Positions 19,198 to 26,673 of a stretch of DNA of 64,000 nt are shown in pieces (positions within the stretch are counted from its first letter, which is position 1; every line of letters starts with the position of its first letter). The DNA is taken from the NCBI RefSeq assembly GCF_026340675.1, contig NZ_JAPEOX010000004.1, forward strand, positions 255,980 to 319,979. The letters are read 5' to 3'. Position numbers and translations under genes: made by a program. Origin of the DNA: Streptomyces sp. NBC_01264. Lineage in GTDB: Bacteria > Actinomycetota > Actinomycetes > Streptomycetales > Streptomycetaceae. The notes under the pieces were generated by a model. It did no database searches and was not told the DNA's origin. It saw nothing but the letters and a program-made list of their open reading frames with translations.

Positions 19198-19228
19198 AAT
19201 TTTCCCATAACGGGTGTGCGGCTGTCAA
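19198..19228 (-). promoter_or_regulatory. Shared-family promoter, copy 2 (triple-HTH gene), variant
   Basis: Minus strand: -35 TTGACA (19223-19228) and GGGAAAATTAGTGA in place of GGGTAAATTAGTGA (-10 region 19198-19203). The spacer is 19 instead of 17 and the upstream ACGCGTAWAAC box is missing. Probably a weaker or differently controlled copy. Confidence 0.7.
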
Positions 19229-19539
19229 TCCCGGGTCCTGCCCGCCAGCGGCGCCAGGGGGCGCCCGCCGCGCTGTGCCGGCTGCGGGCCGCCGGCCTGT
19301 TCGGCCTTGGCCCGTCCGGCGTCGGTCAGGCGCAGGAGATGGTGGTGGGAGCGGTGCAGGTTCTCGGGGTCGGGGGAACCCAGGAGGTGGCCGCACTCGT
19401 CGAGGAACCCGGCCAGGCCGAGGGCCTCCAGTGCCTTCGTGTCCGCGGCCGAGACGAGCATCGGGTGGAGGGTGCCGCTCGTGCGGACCGCGGCGTCCCG
19501 GACGGCCGTCAGTCGGCCGGCGGTGAGTCGAGGTGTCAC
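19225..19539 (-). CDS. Hypothetical 104-residue protein
   Basis: GTG start at 19537-19539. The sequence is helical (VRDAAVRTSGTLHPMLVSAADTKALEALGLAGFLDECGHLL), then a His-rich HRSHHHLLRLTDAGRAKAEQ that resembles a winged-helix tail. No family assigned. It follows the Imm35-like gene on the same strand and may share its transcript. Confidence 0.6.
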   Translation of the reverse strand: MTPRLTAGRLTAVRDAAVRTSGTLHPMLVSAADTKALEALGLAGFLDECGHLLGSPDPENLHRSHHHLLRLTDAGRAKAEQAGGPQPAQRGGRPLAPLAGRTRD

Positions 19540-19660
19540 GGGCGGCTCCGGCTTGCGTCGTGTCGGTCGCCCGGTCTGTACGGGCGGGTCCGTTCGTTCC
19601 TGCCGCTGCGGCGCCCGGACCGTCGGTGGCCGGGCGCCGCGTGCGTCGTGAGGTGCGACT

Positions 19661-19960
19661 TCAGCTGAACGTGGGGGACGGATTGTCTCGCCGCGTGATC
19701 GAGGGGTCCGTCGCCACCTGGAGGGAGGCGAGGGTGTCGATGCGGCCGTCCGTCTTGTAGACCACGTTCACCCCGCCCAGCGTCGACGCGTAGGTGGGGT
19801 CCTGGTCCTTCAGGAACTCGCGCGCTCCGACCTCGAAGACGAACATCTCCGGGTTCTCCACGATCTTCCGGTCGTCGATGCAGAACGTGCCGGGTGCCCA
19901 GGTGGGCTGAAGGCGGTCGCGGACCAGGTCGCGCGCCTGCTCGTACGTGATGGCGGTCAT
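19661..19960 (-). CDS. Imm35/YrhB-like immunity protein, copy 1
   Basis: 99 residues. The N-terminal MTxxTYEQARDLVRD, the CIDDRKIVE strand, FVFEVGAREFLKD and a DGRIDTLAS strand fit the Imm35 (YrhB-like) immunity fold. In polymorphic toxin loci these small proteins neutralise the toxin encoded next to them. The neighbour upstream (20067-20828) is a papain-fold toxin candidate. About two thirds of its residues match the second copy at 21222-21521, so the pair was duplicated. It has its own shared-family promoter, so immunity can be made independently of the toxin. Confidence 0.72.
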   Translation of the reverse strand: MTAITYEQARDLVRDRLQPTWAPGTFCIDDRKIVENPEMFVFEVGAREFLKDQDPTYASTLGGVNVVYKTDGRIDTLASLQVATDPSITRRDNPSPTFS

Positions 19961-19992
19961 GGGTGTCCTGTTCTCAAGAGTTCGTAATCACT

Positions 19993-20021
19993 AATTTACT
20001 CGTCAAGGGTGTTTCTGTCAA
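19993..20021 (-). promoter_or_regulatory. Shared-family promoter, copy 3 (immunity gene 1)
   Basis: Minus strand: -35 TTGACA (20016-20021), 17-bp spacer, -10 TAAATT (19993-19998), followed by AGTGA. The upstream ACGCGTAWAAC box is absent. Confidence 0.88.
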
Positions 20022-20066
20022 GCGGCCGCGCGATCTGATTCCGCGAGGCCGGCCGGGGGTCGGGTG

Positions 20067-20828
20067 TCACTGCCGTACGAAGGGCGAGAGCGCACTCTTC
20101 GAGGGTGTGGGCTTGTCGTCGAGCCGCATGAACGCGCAGGACTTCGCGAGCGAGAAGTAGTGGGAGGCGTCGGTCACGGCCGGCGTCGGCTGGCCGTCGA
20201 CGAAGCGGACCTTGCCCCCGACGTTCTCCACGGTGAACGCGTGGCCACCGCCGTTCTTCCACCACACGGCCATGATTCCGCGCGAGCCCGGCTCGGCGAA
20301 GGCGCGTTCCACGTCGGAGCGGCCGATGTCCGCCTTCGAGCTGTCGCAGTGGGTGAACTCCCCGCCCCACGCCTCCCCGATCTCCCCGACCTGCCGGCCG
20401 TGCGTGGTGTCCGGCGCGGGATCGGCTTCGATCCCCCGCCGGCGCAGCTCGTAGGTCTGCGCCACGTGGCTGCAGTTGTGCGAGTAGTCCTGCACGGCCG
20501 GGTCGTAGTGGGGATTGACCGCGTGGACGATCTCGTCGATCTTCTTGTTCGTCCGCTTCACGTACGCGGCGCGGGTGGCCTTGCGCTCCGTGTGCTCCCG
20601 GGCCAGCCTCGACGCGTGGTTCATCTGGTTCTTCGCGTCCAGCGCGTGGCGGGCCGCGGCGTCGTGGTCCCCCTCGTCCGCAGCCTGATGGGCGCGTTGG
20701 GCGCTGGCCTGCGCCCGCTGGGAGGCCTGGTGGGCTGCGCCGCCGTAGTCCACCTCTCCCTCGTCGAGTGCCTTCTTGTACGCGCGAGCGGTCGCCGAGC
20801 CGTCGATGGCGTACTTGGCCCGCCGCAC
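20067..20828 (-). CDS. Papain-fold (Tox-PL-like) toxin/deamidase, copy 1
   Basis: 253 residues. The N-terminal 90 residues are helical and Ala/Arg-rich. The C-terminal domain has the papain-fold pattern: C119 in SHNCSHVAQTYELRRRG, a glycine-rich loop, H196 in NGGGHAFTVENV and D211 in KVRFVDGQP. This fits Tox-PL-type glutamine deamidases or proteases of polymorphic toxin systems. The start is taken as the GTG at 20826-20828, after which the two paralogs stay alignable; the shared upstream leader remains open in the same frame. There is no signal peptide, so secretion would need a type VII-like or other route. The immunity-like gene follows. Confidence 0.72.
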   Translation of the reverse strand: MRRAKYAIDGSATARAYKKALDEGEVDYGGAAHQASQRAQASAQRAHQAADEGDHDAAARHALDAKNQMNHASRLAREHTERKATRAAYVKRTNKKIDEIVHAVNPHYDPAVQDYSHNCSHVAQTYELRRRGIEADPAPDTTHGRQVGEIGEAWGGEFTHCDSSKADIGRSDVERAFAEPGSRGIMAVWWKNGGGHAFTVENVGGKVRFVDGQPTPAVTDASHYFSLAKSCAFMRLDDKPTPSKSALSPFVRQ

Positions 20829-20962
20829 GGCGAGGCTGCTTCCCCTGCATCGCCGACCGCCCTGGGCGACTGATCTGCACACGTCCTGCTCCCCTGCTCC
20901 GGGCCAGTGCTCCGGCCGTTCACGAGCAGGCTGGAGCGGTGGGCCTGTGGACAGAGGCCGGG
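20821..20962 (-). repeat. Shared ~140-bp leader, copy A
   Basis: Nearly identical sequence lies before three genes: this toxin, the second toxin (22381-22522) and the subtilase (25211-25352). It covers the ribosome site, the start codon and about 120 bp upstream. It contains a short inverted repeat (GGCCGG-AGCA-CTGGCC here) whose changes between copies keep pairing by G-U. No family promoter is present, so it probably carries its own promoter or leader RNA. Confidence 0.85.
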
Positions 20963-21221
20963 CAGCCGGAGGGGGTTCAGGCCGCGGGCGCCGGCCCGCG
21001 CCGCGCCGAGGGGGCGGGCCGTGCGGAGCTCGGCACGGCGGACGTGAGGCAACTCGGCGTCCCTGCAACCGTGGTCGGCACCGGCCGGTGTGTCCCAGGG
21101 GGACCTGTGCTCTCATCCCGGGTGTACTGGCGCACGCCATCCGCGGCTGTACGCGGGCGCGGTGCCCGCGGTGCCCGGGTTCCGTCAGTGCCGGGCACCG
21201 CGTGCGGGGCGACGCGGCGGG

Positions 21222-21521
21222 TCAGGCAAACGTGGGCGAGGGGTTGCTCCGCCGCGTGATCGAGGGGTCCGTCGCCACCTGGACGGAGGGCAACGAGGTG
21301 ACGCGGCCGTCCCTCTTGGAGACCGTGGTCACCGGGCCGAGGATCTCGAAGTTGGGGTCCCCGTCCTTCAGGAACTCACGAGCGCCGACCTCGAAGACGT
21401 ACATCTCCTCGTTCTCCACGATCGTCCGGTCGTCGATGCAGAACGTCCCCCGGTTCCAGGTGGGTCCGACCTCTGCGCGCACGCGGTCCCGCGCCTGTTC
21501 GTACGTAATGGTGGTGGTCAT
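21222..21521 (-). CDS. Imm35/YrhB-like immunity protein, copy 2
   Basis: 99 residues, same plan as copy 1 (TYEQARDRVRAEVGPTW, FCIDDRTIVENEEMYVFEVG, AREFLKDGDP, VATDPSITRRSNPSPTF). Differences are concentrated in the middle (FEILGPVTTVSKRDGRVTSL), where toxin specificity is expected. It follows toxin copy 2 directly and has its own shared-family promoter. Confidence 0.72.
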   Translation of the reverse strand: MTTTITYEQARDRVRAEVGPTWNRGTFCIDDRTIVENEEMYVFEVGAREFLKDGDPNFEILGPVTTVSKRDGRVTSLPSVQVATDPSITRRSNPSPTFA

Positions 21522-21555
21522 GGTGCATCCAATCCTCGACAGTCTTCAAGTCACT

Positions 21556-21584
21556 AAATTACCCGAAGCGGGGGTCGTTGTCAA
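21556..21584 (-). promoter_or_regulatory. Shared-family promoter, copy 4 (immunity gene 2)
   Basis: Minus strand: -35 TTGACA (21579-21584), 17-bp spacer, -10 TAATTT (21556-21561), then AGTGA. No ACGCGTAWAAC box upstream. Confidence 0.88.
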
Positions 21585-21619
21585 GCCGCGGCCCGGCGCC
21601 GAGCGCGCCGCACCGCCGG

Positions 21620-22387
21620 TCAGTCCACGATGAAGCGAGAGAGGGCCTTCCTCGACGGCGTGGGCTTGTCGTCGAGACGTATGAACCCGGACGACTCGGC
21701 CAGGGAGAAGTAGTGCGAGGCGTCGGTCACCGGCGGGTTCGGCTGAGCGTCGATGAACCGGACCTTGCCGCCGACGTTCTCCACGCTGAACGCGTGGCCG
21801 CCGCCGTTCTTCCACCGCACGCGGACCAGGCCCCGGGAGCCAGGCTCGGCGAAGGCGCGCTCGACTTCGGACCGCCCGACGTCGCGCGCATTGGTGTCGC
21901 AGAAGGTGAACTTCTCGACCCCGCCCCACGGCTCGCTGTACTCCAGGACGCTCCGGCCGCCGGTCGTGTCCGGCGCCGCCTCGACGTCCAGGCCGCGCCG
22001 GCGCAGCTCGTAGGTCTGCGCCACGTGGGTGCAGTTGTGGGAGTACGCCCGGACATGAGGCTGGTACTTCGGGTTGGCGGCGTGCAGGGCCTGGTCGACT
22101 CCCTTGCTGTCGCGCCGTTCTTCCTTGGCTCTCGCCGCCGCGCTCTGGGTGCGGGACCGGGCGAGCCGGGCGGCGTGGTTCATGGCGTTCTTGGCGTCGA
22201 GGGCGGCGCGTTCCGCACCTTCGTGGTCCCCTTCTTCCGCTGCGGCGCGGGCCCGGTCGGCACTCGACTGGGCGCGCTGGTGCGCCCTCCAGGCGGCGCC
22301 GCCGTGATCGACCTCGCCGTCGTCGAGGGCCTGGCGGTAGTTCTTGGCCGCCGCGGACGTGTTGGTGGCGTACTTGGCCCGCCGCAT
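21620..22387 (-). CDS. Papain-fold (Tox-PL-like) toxin/deamidase, copy 2
   Basis: 255 residues, a paralog of 20067-20828 over its full length. The Cys in SHNCTHVAQTYELRRRG (about 120), the His in NGGGHAFSVENV (about 199) and the Asp in RFIDAQP are kept, so the putative catalytic triad is intact. The N-terminal helical region diverges more (AAARAKEERRDSKGVDQ). ATG start at 22385-22387 within the shared leader. Same toxin-then-immunity order as copy 1, consistent with tandem duplication of the pair. Confidence 0.72.
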   Translation of the reverse strand: MRRAKYATNTSAAAKNYRQALDDGEVDHGGAAWRAHQRAQSSADRARAAAEEGDHEGAERAALDAKNAMNHAARLARSRTQSAAARAKEERRDSKGVDQALHAANPKYQPHVRAYSHNCTHVAQTYELRRRGLDVEAAPDTTGGRSVLEYSEPWGGVEKFTFCDTNARDVGRSEVERAFAEPGSRGLVRVRWKNGGGHAFSVENVGGKVRFIDAQPNPPVTDASHYFSLAESSGFIRLDDKPTPSRKALSRFIVD

Positions 22388-22621
22388 GGCCAGGCTGCTT
22401 CCCCTGCATCGCCGTCCGCCCTGGGCGACTGATCTGCACACGTCCTGCTCCCCTGCTCCGGGCCAGTGCTCTGGCCGTTCACGAGCAGGCTGGAGGAGTG
22501 GGCCTGTGGACAGAGGCCGGCGCCGGGCCACCGCCCCGCGCCGGGGCGGTCAGCGCCCGGCCCGCTGCTCCACCAGGAGGTGGACGAGGGCCTTGGCGAG
22601 CAGACTGGGGTCGCCGGCGCC
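22381..22621 (-). repeat. Shared leader, copy B, extending into a gene remnant
   Basis: Carries the ~140-bp leader (inverted repeat GGCCAG-AGCA-CTGGCC) and continues another ~100 bp with similarity to copy C, including the last 22 codons of the 25379-26230 gene. The duplication therefore began inside an upstream gene. The longer match with copy C suggests that B and C separated more recently, or that A lost its upstream part. Confidence 0.82.
22550..22621 (-). pseudogene. 3' remnant of a 25379-26230 homolog
   Basis: In the minus frame it reads GAGDPSLLAKALVHLLVEQRAGR-stop, against GDGDPGQLAETLVHLLVEQRAGR at the end of the 25379-26230 protein. No start or ribosome site belongs to it. It is a truncated by-product of the leader duplication. 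Confidence 0.8.
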
Positions 22622-22671
22622 GAGGCCCGACGGGATCGGCCACACCCCGCCCGCTCCCCGCTCGGGCCGGT

Positions 22672-23322
22672 CTACCGGCTGGCGCCAACTGGCTGCGCCG
22701 GTATGCGGTAGCGGGCTTTTGCCGCACGGCAGTCGGGGCACCGACAGGCGTGCACCCGGTAGGAGTGCTCACTGCCGTGGCTGATGCCCGGGTCACGCCC
22801 GACGGTCAGGGCCTCGTCGAGAGCGCGGCCGAAGTCCTCCAGGATCCGCGCCCATACCCACAACCTCTGATGTGAGACGCCGATACGGCGCAGGGCGGCG
22901 TCCAGAGCGCTTCCGGCGGCCACGTCGGCAAGGAGCTGCTGCCGGACGGGGGGCGGAAACGCGGCCTCGGCCTTGCGGCGTTTGGCGGCGGTGGTGTCGG
23001 CGGCGTGGTGCTCCGCGCAGGAGCACCCGTCGCCGGCGCGGCAACCCCGGCCGTAGGTGGTCGTGGGCTTCGCCCCGGGGTGGTACTGCACGGGACGAGG
23101 CGCGCGAGCGGCGGCCTGAAGTTCGCCGCCGGTCCACTCCCGTCGGTAGAAGGAGTCGTGTCTGCCCACCGGCACGGTGGTGCCCTGACCGAGATGGCCC
23201 CCGGCAGCCCACCTGGCGGCGGTCGTCCGGCTGACGCCGCACAGGCCGGCAACGTCGTCGACGGTGTAGACGCGGGCGGGCTGGATGGAGCCGACGACGT
23301 CGGTCAGGGGGTGGCGGCGCAC
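22672..23322 (-). CDS. DNA-binding protein: MerR/excisionase-like HTH plus Cys-rich tail
   Basis: 216 residues. An HTH of the excisionase type is near residues 17-50 (VYTVDDVAGLCGVSRTTAARWAAGGHL), followed by a wing with GRHDSFYRREW. A Cys/His cluster (CRAGDGCSCAEHHA) and a second one at the end (HACRCPDCRAAKARYR) are typical of actinobacterial phage and plasmid proteins. A helical middle (LLADVAAGSALDAALRRIGVS) looks like a second HTH. It probably binds DNA; its target is unknown. No integrase gene is nearby, so an excisionase role is not supported. Confidence 0.75.
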   Translation of the reverse strand: MRRHPLTDVVGSIQPARVYTVDDVAGLCGVSRTTAARWAAGGHLGQGTTVPVGRHDSFYRREWTGGELQAAARAPRPVQYHPGAKPTTTYGRGCRAGDGCSCAEHHAADTTAAKRRKAEAAFPPPVRQQLLADVAAGSALDAALRRIGVSHQRLWVWARILEDFGRALDEALTVGRDPGISHGSEHSYRVHACRCPDCRAAKARYRIPAQPVGASR

Positions 23323-23411
23323 TTCGCTTCCTCCGAGTACGGGGATGGGTCAGCCTCGGGCTGGTCTTCCACCCCCGCGACGGCAGGGAGTAGGGCGCTG
23401 GATGTGCGGCG

Positions 23412-23501
23412 CGGGTCATCCCCGCGCACGCGGGGAGCAGCAAGCCGAGTTGTGCGAGAGGACTTCGGCTGCGGGGTCATCCCCGCGTGTGCGGGGAGCA
23501 G
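23412..23501. CRISPR. Orphan two-repeat type I-E CRISPR unit
   Basis: Two 29-nt repeats, 23412-23440 and 23473-23501, sharing GGTCATCCCCGCG and GCGGGGAGCAG with differences only in the stem centre, flank one 32-nt spacer. The 61-nt period and the sequence match the type I-E repeats of Streptomyces. A poorer repeat-like stretch at 23363-23393 precedes it by only 18 nt. No cas gene is in the window, so the unit is isolated or a decayed leader-less array. Confidence 0.82.
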
Positions 23502-23607
23502 GTGCGCGAGCGAGCGTACCAGCGAGGGCCGCACCCTCGCAGGGGTTCGTGGAGCGGCGGCGAGCCTCGGAGTACGGCCTCCCCTCCGCCCTGGACTTTG
23601 AGGCCGC

Positions 23608-23835
23608 TCACGTGCGGCGCCCTACCTCCGGAACTGCGGCGCGACGGGCGGCCAGGTGGCGCTCCATGTCACGCTCCAGCCAGAAGAGCCCCGCCGACGT
23701 CCCAAGCAACAGCAGGCCGACGAACAGCAAGTAGGCGACGTACCGGTCCGCCCCGCCGCCCGCGGCGGCCGTCGCAAGCGTCAAACAGAGCAGGCCGGCC
23801 AGGCCGGTCAGGTACTTGGCGTCTCTCGCACCCAT
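23608..23835 (-). CDS. Small two-helix membrane protein
   Basis: 75 residues with two hydrophobic helices (YLTGLAGLLCLTLATAAAG and YVAYLLFVGLLLLGTSAGLFW) and a charged C-terminus (ERDMERHLAARR). ATG at 23833-23835, with AAGGGG 9-10 nt upstream. Function unknown. It follows the subtilase gene on the same strand. Confidence 0.65.
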   Translation of the reverse strand: MGARDAKYLTGLAGLLCLTLATAAAGGGADRYVAYLLFVGLLLLGTSAGLFWLERDMERHLAARRAAVPEVGRRT

Positions 23836-24034
23836 CTCCTGGATCCCCTTTCCCGAGGTGACAAGGCAGCGATCAGGGTATCGGCCCGGCGCCAGGCCCA
23901 GTCCGCTCAACCGTGCGAGGCCGCCCAGCACCTGCGGCCATGGCCACGGCCGCGCCCCCGGGGGCCACCCCAAAGCAGCCGCCGGGGCTCGCTCGCGCGG
24001 CCGGCGGCGGTCCTCAGGGGCCTGGGGAGAAGGA

Positions 24035-25216
24035 TCAGCCGCGGCGGCGCTTGATGATCAGCGTGCCGGCGAGGCCGAGGCCCGCGGCTACGACGGCGCC
24101 GAGCGCCAGCCACTGCCAAGGCGGGCCCGCTTCCTCAGACGCAACTCTCGCCGGGGCCACAGCGGTCTGCCCGGTGCTGGGGGTCGGGGCCGGGGTGGGC
24201 GGCTTCGTGGGGACCGGGGCCAAGGGGTCCACGTCAGGGGCCCCCGGGGTGCCCGCCCTCTCGAGCAGAACCATGCGCGGGCGGACCGCCCCGTAGCCGA
24301 TCCAGTCGTTGCGCTTGGCCCCGTCGATGGGGCCGCCGGCGGTTTCGATGAGGACGCGGGTGACCTGATGTGCGGTCCAGTCGGGGTGAGCCGACCAGAC
24401 GAGAGCGGCGGAGGCGGAGGCCAGGGCAGTGGCGTACGACGTGCCTCCGTCAGCGACGCACCAGCCGCTGTTCTCCTTGCAGCGGATCCGGGCCTTGCTG
24501 CCGTATGCGGACAGGTCCGTGGTGTGCCCGTGGGAAGAGAGGTCCAGCGGCATGGCCTTCTCGTCGATGGCTCCTATGCCGAGGACTCCCGGAACCTGGG
24601 TGATCAAGTTGATCGCGTTGTTGCCCTCCCCCTCATTTCCCATGGCAGCGATGACGAGTACCCCCTTGCTCTGGGCGTACTGAACAGCCGCCTTAAGCCT
24701 TGGGTAGGAGTAGTAGTCGCCCCAGCTCAGGTTGATGATCCTGGCCCCGTTGTCGGCCGCGTACCGGATTCCCTTGGCACCCTCGGCTCCTGCGGCAAAC
24801 GCCATGGGCGTGCCGAGGCTGGTGCGTACGGGCATGATCTTGGCGCCGGGGGCCAGACCCTTGGGGCCTCCTCCTGAGCCGTCGCCGACGATAGCGGCGG
24901 TCATGGTGGTCCCGTGCCCGTCGACATCGTCGTGGGGCGAGTACTTCTTGTCCGGCTGCTCGATGGGCGGGGACATGACCGACACGCCTGGAAGGACGGA
25001 CTCGCTGCGCACGCCCGGCACTTCCTTGAAGCCGCTGTCGACGACGGCAACGGTGATGCCGCTGCCGTCTGCGACCTTCCACATCTCCTGGGCCTTCATG
25101 ATCGTGAGGTAGTCCGGCGGGTCGCTGGCGGCTGCCGCCGGCATCACCGTGCCGACGCCGACCGCCCACGCCGCGACGACGACGCCCACCGCCCTCCACC
25201 ACGAACCCCGCCGCAT
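24035..25216 (-). CDS. Mycosin-like subtilase (S8), secreted and membrane-anchored
   Basis: 393 residues. Signal peptide at 1-30 (hydrophobic VGVVVAAWAVGVGTVM, AAAAS). The catalytic triad is D60 (AVVDSGF), H101 (DGHGT) and S260 (GGTSYATA), with oxyanion Asn near 194. A Pro-rich linker and a C-terminal membrane helix (ALGAVVAAGLGLAGTLI) followed by KRRRG anchor it outside the membrane. This layout is that of mycosins, the proteases of type VII secretion systems. No other ESX gene is in view. It shares its upstream leader with both toxin genes, suggesting co-expression. Confidence 0.9.
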   Translation of the reverse strand: MRRGSWWRAVGVVVAAWAVGVGTVMPAAAASDPPDYLTIMKAQEMWKVADGSGITVAVVDSGFKEVPGVRSESVLPGVSVMSPPIEQPDKKYSPHDDVDGHGTTMTAAIVGDGSGGGPKGLAPGAKIMPVRTSLGTPMAFAAGAEGAKGIRYAADNGARIINLSWGDYYSYPRLKAAVQYAQSKGVLVIAAMGNEGEGNNAINLITQVPGVLGIGAIDEKAMPLDLSSHGHTTDLSAYGSKARIRCKENSGWCVADGGTSYATALASASAALVWSAHPDWTAHQVTRVLIETAGGPIDGAKRNDWIGYGAVRPRMVLLERAGTPGAPDVDPLAPVPTKPPTPAPTPSTGQTAVAPARVASEEAGPPWQWLALGAVVAAGLGLAGTLIIKRRRG

Positions 25217-25443
25217 GGCCGGGCTGCTTCCCCTGCATCGCCGTCCGCCCTGGGCGATCGATCTGTACACGTTCTGCTCCCCTGCTCCGAGCCAGTGTTC
25301 TGGCCGTTCACGAGCAGGTTGGGGGAGTGGGCCTGTGGACAGAGGCCGGCGCCGGGACACGGCCCCGGGGCGGGGCGGTCAGCGCCCGGCCCGCTGCTCC
25401 ACCAGGAGGTGGACGAGGGTTTCGGCGAGCTGGCCAGGGTCGC
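25211..25443 (-). repeat. Shared leader, copy C (subtilase), with upstream gene end
   Basis: The third copy of the leader. The inverted repeat reads GGCCAG-AACA-CTGGCT, again with pairing kept by G-U. It continues upstream through the last codons of the 25379-26230 gene, so here the leader is in its probable original place between two intact genes. Confidence 0.83.
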
Positions 25444-26230
25444 CGTCGCCGAGCGCCGCAAGGGCCTGGCGGGCGTGTGCGCGTGCCGACTCGCGAGGGC
25501 CGACCGCGCCCCCGCCCTGTCCTGCCAGGCCGGCGTAGTACCGGGCGTTGCGCAGCTCCCGCGCCGCCAGGTCGATGTGACGGAGCACGTCCTCGCCCAG
25601 GATCTCCCGCGCCGGGACCGGCCCCAGAGGGAGCGGCCGCGGGCTGTGGCCCGTGATCAGGTGCTGCTCCCGGCGGAAGACAGCCTCCTGCCGGGTGGCG
25701 ACGCACCCGACCTCGCCGTGCTCGTCGCAGACCACGAGGAAGTCGACGTACGGGTCGGTGCCGAGCTCGGTGACGCGGACCAGGGCGCTCTCGGTCACCT
25801 CGGCGACCTGGAACGTGTCCCCGACGTGCGGCCGGTAGATGCGCAGGCAGTGGGAGCACGCCCGGTCGAGATGGATGGAGGCGTCCTCGCCCTCGACGCA
25901 GAGATGGAGATGCCCGCCGGCGTCCACCAGGAGGCGTCCCCGGCCGCGGTTGTCGGAGTCGAACGACACGGTGGCGCTCATCGTGGGCGCGCAGCGCCGG
26001 GCGATGTCCTCGACTACGCCGAGGACGGAGAACCAGATGCCGGCGTCCACCCAGGTGGCGTCGGCGAACACGAAGCCGGTCAGAGCAGGGTCCGTGCCGT
26101 CCCCGGCATACGTGGGCATGCCGAGCCCGCTGTTGAGGAGCCGGCCGTACTCGGTTTCGATGCCGCTCAGGGCAACGGGCGGGTCGAAGGTGACGGTGCC
26201 GTGGAGGTGCAGTTCGTCGTCGCCGGACAT
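25379..26230 (-). CDS. Unknown 283-residue protein
   Basis: ATG at 26228-26230, 9 nt after GAGGAG. There is a CSHC motif near residue 128 (ACSHCLRIYRPHVGD) and a C-terminal helical tail. The N-terminal part is beta-rich (HLHGTVTFDPPVALSGIE, FVFADATWVDAGIWFSVLG). No family recognised. It is the third gene of the operon behind the 27.1-kb promoter and precedes the subtilase. Its 3' end was duplicated to 22.55 kb. Confidence 0.75.
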   Translation of the reverse strand: MSGDDELHLHGTVTFDPPVALSGIETEYGRLLNSGLGMPTYAGDGTDPALTGFVFADATWVDAGIWFSVLGVVEDIARRCAPTMSATVSFDSDNRGRGRLLVDAGGHLHLCVEGEDASIHLDRACSHCLRIYRPHVGDTFQVAEVTESALVRVTELGTDPYVDFLVVCDEHGEVGCVATRQEAVFRREQHLITGHSPRPLPLGPVPAREILGEDVLRHIDLAARELRNARYYAGLAGQGGGAVGPRESARAHARQALAALGDGDPGQLAETLVHLLVEQRAGR

Positions 26231-26269
26231 GGGGGCCATCTCCTCGGGGGTGGGCCGGTGGGGTGGGGC

Positions 26270-26599
26270 TCAGGTCAGGGGGCAGCGCATCAGCAGCCGC
26301 AGCGAGCCGGGCGAGATCTCGTTGTCGCGGACGACGGACCCGTCCGGGGCGGTCCAGTAGGCCTCCCGGCCGCCGCCGTCCGCGTGGCGGGCGGTGCGCA
26401 GGAGAGTGCGGCGGCCGTCGAACGCGACGTCGCCCTGGCGGAAGAGGTCACGGGTCAGCTCGACGGTCAGATCGTCCTCGGACTCGTAGGAGACGAGCGT
26501 GCGCGGGGAGAGTTCGAGCTCGCCCGGTTCGTGGCGCCGGACCTCGGCGTCGATGGTGATGCGCACGAAGTCGCCAGGGGAGAGAAGGGGAATGGGCAC
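26270..26599 (-). CDS. Unknown 109-residue protein
   Basis: GTG start behind GGAG. Beta-rich (FVRITIDAEVRRHEPGELELS, YESEDDLTVELTRDLF, REAYWTAPDGSVVRD). It lies between two genes of the same operon. Not recognised. Confidence 0.7.
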   Translation of the reverse strand: MPIPLLSPGDFVRITIDAEVRRHEPGELELSPRTLVSYESEDDLTVELTRDLFRQGDVAFDGRRTLLRTARHADGGGREAYWTAPDGSVVRDNEISPGSLRLLMRCPLT

Positions 26600-26673
26600 G
26601 TGTGCTCCTTGGTCGTTTCGGGGTGCGCCGCGCTGCGGCCGCCGGGGATCGGTCTCCCCGACGGCCCGCTGCC

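Noticed and set aside
22672..23322. Excisionase with an attachment site
   Set aside because: HTH is excisionase-like, but no integrase gene or duplicated core site was found nearby.
23363..23393. Third CRISPR repeat
   Set aside because: It resembles the repeat only with a 3-nt insertion and several mismatches, and would leave an 18-nt spacer. Mentioned as a possible relic, not counted.
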